This document shows positions 7,182 through 13,748 of a DNA stretch of 16,494 nt, piece by piece. Numbering within the stretch: the first letter of the stretch is position 1; each line of letters opens with the position of its first letter. A program made the translations under genes and the position numbers. Origin of the DNA: an uncultured Clostridia bacterium (lineage in GTDB: Bacteria > Bacillota > Clostridia > Oscillospirales > QAKW01); contig CALXGU010000013.1 of NCBI GenBank assembly GCA_944387905.1, forward strand, positions 1 to 16,494. Reading direction: 5' to 3'. The notes below the pieces were generated by a model. It had not been told where the DNA came from and ran no database searches. It saw nothing but the letters and a program-made list of their open reading frames with translations.

Positions 7182-9020
7182 ATGGCACATTCATACGGAG
7201 GCAGGCGCTCTATCGGAAGAACGCTGTCTGAAGAAGAAAAACAAAATATGCCTAAAATCACAAAGCAGCTGGTACTTCGAATATTTTCATATCTGAAGCC
7301 GTATAAGCTGCATTTATTTGTTGTGTTTACGGCAATTATCGCATCGTCTGTACTGGGAGTACTGCCGAGCATTCTGACCGGAAAAATGATAGATGAGGGA
7401 CTGTATAACAAAAATCTCGATGTGCTTATACAGCTTGTCATAATCTCATTTTTTGTACTGCTGCTTTCCAATCTTATATCCGCCGTGGAGACATACGTAA
7501 ATACATGGGTAGCGCAGCATATAGCGTTTGATATGAAAAATCAGATGTACGAACATCTTCAGAAAATGCCGCAGAAATTTTTCACATCAAATCAGCAGGG
7601 CGAAATAATAACACGCATGACAAGCGATATAAGCGGAGTGCAAAGCGTAATATCCGGCACCATGTCAAGCATATTCAGCAATATATGTACGATAGTGGTA
7701 ACGGCAGTGGCACTGATCGAGAAGAACTGGTTACTGGCCATAGTGGGAGTATGTATTATTCCGATACTTTCGTTTCCGACGATAAATGTAGGAAAGCGCC
7801 GCTGGAAAATAGCAACGCAGACACAAGAGCAGTCGGATAAAATGAATAGTATTTTAAACGAAACGCTGTCTGTCAGCGGCCAGCAGCTGACTAAGATATT
7901 CACACGCGAACAACAGGATCTGAAAAAATATACCGATACAAACCGTGAATGTATGCGTCTTACGATCAAAGAGCGAATGGCAGGCATGTGGTTTTGGAGG
8001 GTAATGGGTGTGCTCAACGGCATGAATCCTCTGATAATTTACCTGCTGGGCGGAATAATGATAATTAAATTCGGAATAACAAGCCTTACCGTAGGAGATA
8101 TAACGGTCGTAGTCACGCTGCTGAGCAGACTGTACAGACCTGTCGAGCAGCTGTTCGGAATACAGGTGGACGTAGTTCGATCGATGGCGCTTTTTGTAAG
8201 GATCTTTGAATATTACGACATGCCGGTAGATATCGAGTCTCCGCCGGACGCGATAAAGCCTGAAAGCGCAAGCGGTCATGTTGAATTCAAAGACGTGCAC
8301 TTCAAATATACCGAGGATAAGGAGATACTCAAAGGCATCAGCTTTGAACTCAAGCCCGGACGTTCAGTAGCGCTTGTAGGCACCTCCGGAGCCGGAAAAT
8401 CCACGATAGCAGGACTTATCCCCAGACTTTACGATGTCACAGACGGGCAAGTTCTGTTTGACGGTATAGATGTACGTCAGCTTGACCTTAAGTTTTTGAG
8501 ATCAAATATTGCGATTGTAACTCAAGAGAGCTATCTGTTCAACTCAACCGTAAAGGAAAACCTGCTGTTTGCCAAAGAAGACGCAACAGAACAGGAGATA
8601 ATATCCGCATGCAAGGACGCAAATATCCACGATTTTATAATGACTCTTCCCGACGGATATGATACTCTTGTAGGCAATCGCGGCTTTAAGCTGTCAGGAG
8701 GCGAAAAGCAGCGTATATCTATAGCACGCGCCATACTGAAAGACCCGTGTCTGCTTATACTTGACGAGGCGACAAGCTCACTTGACAGCATAAGCGAATA
8801 TGCCATACAGCAGGCGCTTGTGCCGCTGATGTCGGGACGTACAAGCCTTATCATAGCCCACAGGCTCTCGACGATCATGGCGGCAGACGAAATAATCGTA
8901 CTGAAAGACGGCGTCATAGATCAGCGCGGGACGCACAGTGAGCTGCTCAAAGCTGGCGGTACATATAAGATACTTTACGATACGCAGTTCAGGCGTGAGC
9001 TGTTTCAGAATAATATATAA
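7182..9020 (+). CDS. ABC exporter, fused permease and ATPase (MsbA/LmrA-like)
   Basis: This 612-residue half-transporter would work as a homodimer or heterodimer in the membrane, driving export with ATP; the substrate (lipid, drug or peptide) cannot be told. Residues 1-30 form a polar cytoplasmic head. About residues 40-320 hold six membrane helices, with the coupling-helix region (FFTSNQQGEIITRMTSDI) typical of type IV exporters. The ATPase domain follows: Walker A GTSGAGKST (400-408), signature LSGGEKQ (504-510), Walker B LLILDE (524-529) and the switch histidine His560 in AHRLST. All catalytic residues are intact. An AGGTG-type ribosome binding site precedes ATG 7182. No partner half-transporter is adjacent and a terminator follows directly, so a homodimer is the simpler reading. 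Confidence 0.93.
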   Translation: MAHSYGGRRSIGRTLSEEEKQNMPKITKQLVLRIFSYLKPYKLHLFVVFTAIIASSVLGVLPSILTGKMIDEGLYNKNLDVLIQLVIISFFVLLLSNLISAVETYVNTWVAQHIAFDMKNQMYEHLQKMPQKFFTSNQQGEIITRMTSDISGVQSVISGTMSSIFSNICTIVVTAVALIEKNWLLAIVGVCIIPILSFPTINVGKRRWKIATQTQEQSDKMNSILNETLSVSGQQLTKIFTREQQDLKKYTDTNRECMRLTIKERMAGMWFWRVMGVLNGMNPLIIYLLGGIMIIKFGITSLTVGDITVVVTLLSRLYRPVEQLFGIQVDVVRSMALFVRIFEYYDMPVDIESPPDAIKPESASGHVEFKDVHFKYTEDKEILKGISFELKPGRSVALVGTSGAGKSTIAGLIPRLYDVTDGQVLFDGIDVRQLDLKFLRSNIAIVTQESYLFNSTVKENLLFAKEDATEQEIISACKDANIHDFIMTLPDGYDTLVGNRGFKLSGGEKQRISIARAILKDPCLLILDEATSSLDSISEYAIQQALVPLMSGRTSLIIAHRLSTIMAADEIIVLKDGVIDQRGTHSELLKAGGTYKILYDTQFRRELFQNNI

Positions 9021-9021
9021 T

Positions 9022-9058
9022 AAATACACGGGAGCGACCTGCTTTCGTGTATTTTTTA
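9022..9058 (+). terminator. Terminator after the ABC exporter, probably bidirectional
   Basis: The stem AAATACACG (9022-9030) pairs with CGTGTATTT (9046-9054) over a 15-base loop, two bases after the exporter stop, and runs into TTTTTT. On the minus strand it is also followed by a T-rich stretch and is the only hairpin near the end of the znu operon. Confidence 0.75.
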
Positions 9059-9129
9059 ATATGTTATGATATACTGCGCTGAACAAGCCGTTGGACAGAT
9101 CGTGCCGCAAATCATTTCATCGGACAGAT

Positions 9130-9969
9130 TCAAACACGCTTTACAATGGCTCCTGCGAAAACGCAGACTGCAAAACCTATAATATCGGCCGCGACCACCG
9201 CCGAGCCTACCGGCGCGCCGGTGAGCAGTGCAGCTATTATGCCTAAAACGGCGCACACCACCGAAAATACCGCTGAAAACACCGTCACAGTACGATAGCT
9301 GCTGAACAGCCGCATTGCGGACAGTGCCGGAAATACCACAAGCGCCGTTATCAGAAGCGAACCGACAAGCTTCATACCCAAGACTATTATCACCGCGATG
9401 ATGACAGCCATAACGACGTTGTAAACACCCGCGTGTATGCCGGTCGCTCTGGCAAAATCCTCGTCAAAGGTGACGGAAAAAATACGGTTGTAAAACATCA
9501 CAAACAGTAAAACCACGACTGCAGCAACAGCAGCGCATAAAAACACCTCGTATTTTTTTAGCGTCAAAATTGACACCGAGCCGAAAAGCGTGCCGCAGAC
9601 ATCCGCAGAAACATTCGCAGACGGGGAAAAAATATTCAGTATCAGATATCCTATCGCTAAAGCCCCCACTGACAGCACCGCCATCGACGCGTCGCCCTTG
9701 ATTTTGGAATTCTGTCCTGCACAAAGCACAAGTACTGCGCAAAGAATCGTCACAGGCAGCACCACAAGCATATTATCCGTCATATTCATGACTGCCGCAG
9801 CGGCGACACCCAAAAACGCGACATGCGAAAGCCCGTCGCCGATAAACGACAGTCTCCTGAGCACGAGCGTAACTCCGAAAAGAGAGGAGCACAACGCTAT
9901 CAGTACGCCCACTACAAGTGCGTATATTACAAATTCAAATTGAAAATAATAGAACAGTTTTTCAAACAC
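9130..9969 (-). CDS. znuB: Zinc/manganese ABC transporter permease (ZnuB-like, ABC-3 family)
   Basis: The permease forms the membrane channel of a high-affinity metal importer. The 279-residue product is almost entirely hydrophobic with about eight membrane helices. It carries the family stretches LVLRRLSFIGDGLSHVAFLG and, near the C-terminus, MKLVGSLLITALVVFPA. The start is a GTG at 9969, since TAGGAGGGCAGG, which contains the upstream gene's stop codon, provides the ribosome binding site. It is the last gene of the operon, 12 bases after znuC. Zinc is favoured over manganese because of the histidine-rich loop in the binding protein, but this is inference. Confidence 0.92.
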   Translation of the reverse strand: MFEKLFYYFQFEFVIYALVVGVLIALCSSLFGVTLVLRRLSFIGDGLSHVAFLGVAAAAVMNMTDNMLVVLPVTILCAVLVLCAGQNSKIKGDASMAVLSVGALAIGYLILNIFSPSANVSADVCGTLFGSVSILTLKKYEVFLCAAVAAVVVLLFVMFYNRIFSVTFDEDFARATGIHAGVYNVVMAVIIAVIIVLGMKLVGSLLITALVVFPALSAMRLFSSYRTVTVFSAVFSVVCAVLGIIAALLTGAPVGSAVVAADIIGFAVCVFAGAIVKRV

Positions 9970-9981
9970 AGCCCTGCCCTC

Positions 9982-10653
9982 CTATAATGAGTACTTTGCA
10001 AGATATTCGGACTTGCTGCCGAAAAACACGTCACTGCCGATATGCAGGATGTGCGTGGCGTACTGTCTGACAGCAGACATATCGTGGGTTATCATGATCA
10101 CAGTCATTCCGTCCCGATTGAGGCTCTGAATAATAGAATACATATCCTGTGCTGCCGCCGGATCAAGCCCGCTGACAGGCTCGTCCAGCAACAGCATCTT
10201 ATCCGCCGCACACAGCGCGCGTGCAAGCAGAACTCTCTGCTGCTGTCCGCCTGAAAGATGTCTGTAACTTTTCATGGCAAGATCCTCGATGCCGACCTTT
10301 TTCATATTATCAAACGCACGCTGTCTGAGCTGTTTGGAATAGAACAGGCCCCGGGTCTTGTTAAGACATCCCGACAAAACGATCTCATAGACCGACGCGG
10401 GAAAATCACGCTGTATCTGTGTCTGCTGAGGGAGATATCCGATCTGGACCGATTCAAGTCCGTCAGACGCCCAAATCCTTCCGGATACCGGCGCCACAAG
10501 CCCCAGCAAAGTCTTCATAAACGTAGTCTTGCCTGACCCGTTATCGCCCGTTATGCATAGATACTGACCTTTTTGAATTTCCAGATTCAATCCTTTCAGT
10601 ATCGTCTTTCCGTCATATCCGAGTGTCAGATTTTCACATATGATCTGCGCCAT
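9982..10653 (-). CDS. znuC: Zinc/manganese ABC transporter ATP-binding protein (ZnuC-like)
   Basis: This is the ATPase that powers the metal importer from the cytoplasmic face. The 223-residue product has Walker A GDNGSGKTT (36-44), a Q-loop at Gln76/77, signature LSGGQQQR (133-140), Walker B LLLDEP (154-159) and the switch His190 in THD. I chose ATG 10653, because AGAGGAG lies directly upstream. A TTG at 10671 would lengthen it by six residues and overlap znuA, and lies before the ribosome binding site. The gap to the znuA stop is one base, which suggests tight translational coupling. Confidence 0.94.
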   Translation of the reverse strand: MAQIICENLTLGYDGKTILKGLNLEIQKGQYLCITGDNGSGKTTFMKTLLGLVAPVSGRIWASDGLESVQIGYLPQQTQIQRDFPASVYEIVLSGCLNKTRGLFYSKQLRQRAFDNMKKVGIEDLAMKSYRHLSGGQQQRVLLARALCAADKMLLLDEPVSGLDPAAAQDMYSIIQSLNRDGMTVIMITHDMSAVRQYATHILHIGSDVFFGSKSEYLAKYSL

Positions 10654-10654
10654 A

Positions 10655-11590
10655 TTAACTCCTCTGATCAAGTGCTTTTTTTATTATATCAAGATTAGAC
10701 TCCATAACCGAAAGATATGTTTTGCCCTGTTCTGTTCCGGTCTGCATTGAGTCCAGAGAAAGGACAGGCATATCCGGATCATGTGTATTCTGAGCGACTG
10801 CCTGAGCTATCTGCGACTGGGATCCGTCAACGGTCATAAGACAGCCGATATTCAGCTCATCAACTTTTTCCGCAAGAAACAGAACAGTATCAAAACTTGC
10901 TTCAGTCTCTGCAGAACAGCCCTCAAAAGCCGCAAAATAATTTATGCCGTAATCCTCCATCAGATAAACAAACGGAAAACGATCGGCAAAAATAAGCGTA
11001 TCATTTTCAGCGCTGTCCACCGCTTCACGATACTCGGCATCAAGATCTGTAAGTTTACGCGTATAATCTTGGGCGTTATCCGAGTACAGCTGAGAGTTTT
11101 CAGGATCCGCCGCGGAAAGCGCCCGGGCTATTTCGTCACAGAACAAAACTGCATTTTTAAGCGAGAGCCATACATGCTCGTCATATTCATCTTCGTCATG
11201 CTCATGCGCATTTGTATCTTCATGCTGTTGGATCTTCGCCTTTTCTCCCAATATATCTATCAGATTTATAATAACCGCCTTATCATTGGAGGACACCCCG
11301 TCGCTCACCCACTTTTCCGACTGGCCTCCGGTATATATCAAAATATCACACATCGACAGCTCGATCATATCATCTGCCGTAGCCTGGTAGCTATGCATAT
11401 CCGCCGAGCTGTCACAGAGCAGCACGGTTTCGACATCGGGGTTTTCAGATCCGGCTATATTAAGAGTCCAGTCATATGCGGCAAATGTAGTGCACACCAC
11501 TTTGATTTTTTCATTCTCAAAAGTAGCGCACCCGCTTGCCGAAAATATAAGCATCGCCGCCGCTGTCAGCAATGCAAAAAATTTTTTCAT
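10655..11590 (-). CDS. znuA: Zinc/manganese ABC transporter substrate-binding lipoprotein (ZnuA/AdcA-like)
   Basis: This lipoprotein captures the metal outside the cell and delivers it to the permease. The 311-residue product opens with a signal peptide ending in SASGC, so Cys21 is the probable lipid-carrying residue. Metal-site candidates are His66 (DMHSY) and His139 (DEHVW). Between them lies an acidic, histidine-containing loop (123-139, His123, His129, His131 and several Asp/Glu), a feature commonly associated with zinc-specific members. The third histidine of classical ZnuA is not present at the usual place: the segment reads FADRFPFVYL (Asp203). The gene is first in the operon and starts at ATG 11590. 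Confidence 0.92.
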   Translation of the reverse strand: MKKFFALLTAAAMLIFSASGCATFENEKIKVVCTTFAAYDWTLNIAGSENPDVETVLLCDSSADMHSYQATADDMIELSMCDILIYTGGQSEKWVSDGVSSNDKAVIINLIDILGEKAKIQQHEDTNAHEHDEDEYDEHVWLSLKNAVLFCDEIARALSAADPENSQLYSDNAQDYTRKLTDLDAEYREAVDSAENDTLIFADRFPFVYLMEDYGINYFAAFEGCSAETEASFDTVLFLAEKVDELNIGCLMTVDGSQSQIAQAVAQNTHDPDMPVLSLDSMQTGTEQGKTYLSVMESNLDIIKKALDQRS

Positions 11591-11606
11591 AATTAAATAT
11601 TCACCG

Positions 11607-11637
11607 TCCTGATTTGCGATTTATTCGCAAATCAGGA
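11607..11637 (-). promoter_or_regulatory. Perfect inverted repeat over the znu promoter, candidate metal-repressor operator
   Basis: TCCTGATTTGCG (11607-11618) and CGCAAATCAGGA (11626-11637) are perfect complements separated by seven bases. The repeat overlaps the -10 hexamer and the expected transcription start of znuA. This is where a Fur/Zur-family repressor would bind. The half-sites do not match the Bacillus Zur box as I know it, so the regulator is unproven. As RNA it could also fold, and one arm ends three bases before GGTGA, so an effect on translation is another option. Confidence 0.6.
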
Positions 11638-11662
11638 TACCACAAATACATCAATAAGTCAA
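11634..11662 (-). promoter_or_regulatory. Promoter of the znuA-znuC-znuB operon
   Basis: On the minus strand TTGACT (11657-11662) and TATCCT (11634-11639) are 17 bases apart. The -10 shares bases with the inverted repeat described separately. Confidence 0.75.
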
Positions 11663-11681
11663 TAAAACCGCTGCAAATAAT

Positions 11682-11722
11682 AAATAAAAAGACGGTGCGT
11701 ACTTTTAAAAGTACGCACCGTC
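11682..11722 (-). terminator. Terminator of the zinc-ribbon gene
   Basis: 11691-11722 is a perfect 32-base palindrome (half-site GACGGTGCGTACTTTT) that on the minus strand is followed by TTTTTATTT. It lies 17 bases past the zinc-ribbon stop and separates that gene from the znu promoter. Confidence 0.92.
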
Positions 11723-11738
11723 AGTTTTGACAATCAAA

Positions 11739-12020
11739 TTATGCCTGCTCTTCTTTCATTTTAGCATAGCACTCGCTGCAGTATACAGGTCTGTCCTCTG
11801 TAGGTTTAAAAGGAACCTTGGCCTCCTTGCCGCACTCTGCACAGACTGCATCATAAAGAACGCGCTGGCCTTTGATAGCCGCTTTTTTAGCGTCTCTGCA
11901 GGCTTTGCATCTCTGGGGCTCATTCTGAAAGCCCTTTTCTGCATAAAACTCCTGCTCCCCTGCAGTAAAGATAAACTCCTGGCCGCAGTCTTTGCAAATA
12001 ATTTTTTTGTCCTCGTACAT
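11739..12020 (-). CDS. Small double zinc-ribbon protein
   Basis: The 93-residue product has four CxxC pairs: Cys9/Cys12 with Cys38/Cys41, and Cys60/Cys63 with Cys81/Cys84, so two zinc ribbons in tandem. It matches a family of small proteins widespread in Bacillota that is annotated only as zinc-ribbon domain protein; the function is not established. The sequence is cytoplasmic, charged and without a signal peptide. AGAGAGGT lies nine bases before ATG 12020. Upstream on the same strand are the tRNA-like sequence and the sigma factor gene; downstream, beyond a strong terminator, is the zinc-uptake operon. That proximity hints at, but does not prove, a link with zinc. Confidence 0.88.
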   Translation of the reverse strand: MYEDKKIICKDCGQEFIFTAGEQEFYAEKGFQNEPQRCKACRDAKKAAIKGQRVLYDAVCAECGKEAKVPFKPTEDRPVYCSECYAKMKEEQA

Positions 12021-12055
12021 TTGCTTTTACCTCTCTTGTGGTATGAAAATATTTT

Positions 12056-12120
12056 TACCCCAAACGGAATTGAACCGTTCCCTCTGTATACCAGCGCTCC
12101 GCCACTTAGCTTTAAGGGCA
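12056..12120 (-). other. tRNA-like sequence with shortened anticodon arm (pseudo-tRNA)
   Basis: The minus strand reads like a tRNA but lacks a normal anticodon arm. The 5' strand TGCCCTT pairs imperfectly with TGGGGTA (two G-U pairs, one mismatch). The D arm is AGCTAAGTGGCGGAGC, with the conserved GG in the loop. The T arm is intact: AACGG, loop TTCAATT, CCGTT. Where a 17-base anticodon arm is expected there are only 11 bases, CTG-GTATA-CAG, about six short. No CCA is encoded, unlike the tRNA-Ser in this window. It begins directly after the sigma factor stop codon and lies in the leader of the zinc-ribbon gene. A TATAAT overlaps that stop codon but has no good -35. It may be a decayed tRNA or a functional tRNA-like element. 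Confidence 0.65.
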
Positions 12121-12666
12121 TTATATAAGTTTATTGCGTATACGCGTAATAGCGTTATCTACGGATTTAACGCTTTTTCCTACACGCCGGGCGATTTCTT
12201 TATATGAAAGGCCATCTACATAAAGATTTAAAACAAGCTTTTCGTAATCAGAGAGTTTTGCCTCTATCTGAGAATAAACAGTCAGAAGCTGCTCTCTTGC
12301 CAAAAACAGCTTTTCGGGATCGACGCTTGACACAGCGTCAATATTTTCAAAACCGACTGCGGTATTGAGAGGAGAATGCTTTTTGCGGTTAGCCTCGCGT
12401 ATGGCATCCATTATTCTGCTGTGAATACAAACCTTTGCGAATCTGGTAAAATCTGTGTTTTTAGACAGGTCAAATTTTTTCACAGCGTCATAAAAAGCAA
12501 TAAGACCTATCTGGTAAAGATCCTCGCTGTCACCGCCGTATAAAAAATACGAACCGGAAATAGCGCGGATAACGGGGGAAAAGCAAGAAGTGAGGCTGTC
12601 CAACGCGTTAGCGTCACCGTTTTTTGCCTTTTCCAATATTGATAAATCAAATTTAAAGTCTGCCAA
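12121..12666 (-). CDS. sigH: SigH-like RNA polymerase sigma factor (sigma-70 family)
   Basis: SigH (sigma-30) directs early stationary-phase and sporulation-initiation transcription in spore formers. The 181-residue product has region 2 around residues 38-95 (GGDSEDLYQIGLIAFYDAV, then RFAKVCIHSRIMDAIREANR). After a short linker follows the region 4 helix-turn-helix at 138-180 (LSDYEKLVLNLYVDGLSYKEIARR, KSVKSVDNAITRIRNKL), close to Bacillus SigH. It is shorter than that protein, which has a little over 210 residues. Start is TTG 12666, supported by AAGGAAG upstream; no in-frame ATG lies nearby. The SigH identity rests on motif similarity; a related alternative sigma factor remains possible. 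dpaA/dpaB about 1 kb away fit a sporulating host. Confidence 0.85.
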   Translation of the reverse strand: MADFKFDLSILEKAKNGDANALDSLTSCFSPVIRAISGSYFLYGGDSEDLYQIGLIAFYDAVKKFDLSKNTDFTRFAKVCIHSRIMDAIREANRKKHSPLNTAVGFENIDAVSSVDPEKLFLAREQLLTVYSQIEAKLSDYEKLVLNLYVDGLSYKEIARRVGKSVKSVDNAITRIRNKLI

Positions 12667-12704
12667 AAGTGCTTCCTTAAATAAATATACTTATACTTTT
12701 ATTC

Positions 12705-12733
12705 ATTTTACATGTTTTGGTACCACATGTCAA
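12705..12733 (-). promoter_or_regulatory. Promoter of the sigma factor gene
   Basis: On the minus strand a perfect TTGACA (12728-12733) and TAAAAT (12705-12710) are 17 bases apart. The spacer is made of short palindromes: ACATGT, GGTACC, then ACATGT again. It is a possible regulator site. Confidence 0.8.
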
Positions 12734-12829
12734 GCAAAATTTAATATAAAATTAAAAAAACGACATAATTTGCGCAAGATCCGATACCGCACAGAGCGGA
12801 TAAAAAAGAAAACTATTTTAAAAAAACAC

Positions 12830-12858
12830 TTGATTTTATAAAAAATTAATGCTAAAAT
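12830..12858 (+). promoter_or_regulatory. Promoter of rpsT
   Basis: TTGATT (12830-12835) and TAAAAT (12853-12858) are 17 bases apart, 44 bases before the S20 start codon. Confidence 0.75.
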
Positions 12859-12902
12859 AATACTTGCTATTTTAAAAAGTCATTAAAAAGGAGGTGCCGG
12901 GC

Positions 12903-13166
12903 GTGCCGAATATTAAATCTGCGAAAAAGAGATGCTTGGTAACAAGTACAAAGACGTTACAGAATAAAATCATCAAGTCAGAGCTTAAATCTTCTATAAA
13001 AAAGTTTGATTCACTTGCTCAGGCCGGTGAAAAAGAGGCTGCAAAAGCCGCATATCTCGTTGCCGTAAAGAAAATTGAGAAGGCAGAGAAAAACAATATT
13101 ATCCACAAGAATAATTCCAACAGAAAGAAGAGCGCCTTGACATTGAAGCTGAACAAGCTTGCATGA
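12903..13166 (+). CDS. rpsT: 30S ribosomal protein S20
   Basis: S20 binds 16S rRNA at the base of the small subunit and helps its assembly. The 87-residue, lysine-rich product has the usual length and the opening PNIKSAKKR, then NKIIKSELKSSIKKF and a C-terminal HKNNSNRKKSALTLKLNKLA, all typical. I chose GTG 12903 as start: AAGGAGG ends eight bases upstream. Another GTG at 12894 is part of the ribosome binding site itself and would add three residues unlike S20. The gene is monocistronic, with its own promoter and terminator. Confidence 0.97.
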   Translation: MPNIKSAKKRCLVTSTKTLQNKIIKSELKSSIKKFDSLAQAGEKEAAKAAYLVAVKKIEKAEKNNIIHKNNSNRKKSALTLKLNKLA

Positions 13167-13179
13167 CGCATAAATTTAT

Positions 13180-13212
13180 ACCGGCAAACAGAGTTTGCCG
13201 GTTTTATTTTTT
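13180..13212 (+). terminator. Terminator of rpsT
   Basis: The perfect 10-bp stem ACCGGCAAAC/GTTTGCCGGT with loop AGA is followed by TTTATTTTTT, 14 bases after the rpsT stop. Confidence 0.93.
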
Positions 13213-13252
13213 ACATTCCAGGAAAAAGGCAAAGCAAAAAACTTTCTGTATA

Positions 13253-13681
13253 TCAAAAGCGGGCTTTTCTGCATTTTTTAAAGAAAAAAATAACAGACAC
13301 TGCTGCGATAACAGCAGCGGCACAAATCAGAAATAAAAATGCCGCCTTGTCTTTACCCTGTACAATTATAAGAATACTTGCAGTGCGCCCTGAGCTGTCA
13401 GTAACGGTTATACGGGATTTGCCGCAGACTCCGGCATGCACGATTCCGGAGCGGTCTACAACTGCCACAAAGACATTTGAAGAATAAAATCTGAGGTCTT
13501 TATATACCGGGAGACCGGTGAGCGGAGTTGTCACATTCAGCCGTGTTTTTTCTCCGGGTGATAAAACAACGCTTGACTTGCCGTTTTCTATGACAAGATA
13601 CCTGCTATACTTTATACCCGCGCAGCCACATGATACAAATATCATAATTACCGCAGCAATCAGCAAAAATATTTTTTTCAT
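13253..13681 (-). CDS. Small secreted Ig-like (BIG2-type) protein with N-terminal lipoprotein-like signal and C-terminal membrane helix
   Basis: The 142-residue product has a signal peptide ending in IFVSCGCAG, with Cys18 or Cys20 as possible lipid sites. It is followed by a domain of about 80 residues whose end (SSNVFVAVVDRSGIVHAGVCGKSRITVTDSSGRTA region) has the BIG2 pattern: an aromatic/serine start, AxVDxSG, a turn, then ITVTDSSG. Residues 113-134 form a second hydrophobic helix followed by KKCRKAR, which would leave the C-terminus in the cytoplasm. The Ig-like domain would thus be held outside the cell membrane. The function is unknown. GGTGAT lies before ATG 13681, a modest ribosome binding site. 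It follows dpaA and dpaB on the same strand at 67 bases. Confidence 0.75.
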   Translation of the reverse strand: MKKIFLLIAAVIMIFVSCGCAGIKYSRYLVIENGKSSVVLSPGEKTRLNVTTPLTGLPVYKDLRFYSSNVFVAVVDRSGIVHAGVCGKSRITVTDSSGRTASILIIVQGKDKAAFLFLICAAAVIAAVSVIFFFKKCRKARF

Positions 13682-13714
13682 TGTATCACCGTCACAATAA
13701 ATCAGCCTGTATAT

Positions 13715-13747
13715 AATAACCGCCGCAGTAAAAACGCGGCGATTATT
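13715..13747 (-). terminator. Hairpin after dpaB, possible terminator or attenuator
   Basis: As minus-strand RNA, 13747-13736 pairs with 13726-13715 over 12 positions (one G-U) and a nine-base loop. It begins one base after the dpaB stop. The downstream sequence on that strand is ATATACAGG, not a T run, so it is a weak terminator for dpaB. On the plus strand there is a T run but one mismatch in the stem. It may reduce, rather than stop, read-through into the Ig-like gene, or protect the dpa mRNA end. Confidence 0.45.
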
Positions 13748-13748
13748 T

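Noticed and set aside
7046..7471. N-terminal extension of MltG to a 493-residue protein
   Set aside because: It would pass through both divergent promoters and overlap the ABC exporter; the internal ATG 7045 has a strong ribosome binding site and a proper membrane anchor.
9056..9256. Small minus-strand reading frame over the end of znuB
   Set aside because: It is out of frame with znuB, arginine-rich as expected for a shadow frame, and has no start signals.
12771..12812. CCGC-ACAGA-GCGG hairpin before rpsT as an S20 autoregulatory element
   Set aside because: It lies upstream of the predicted rpsT promoter and would not be in the mRNA.
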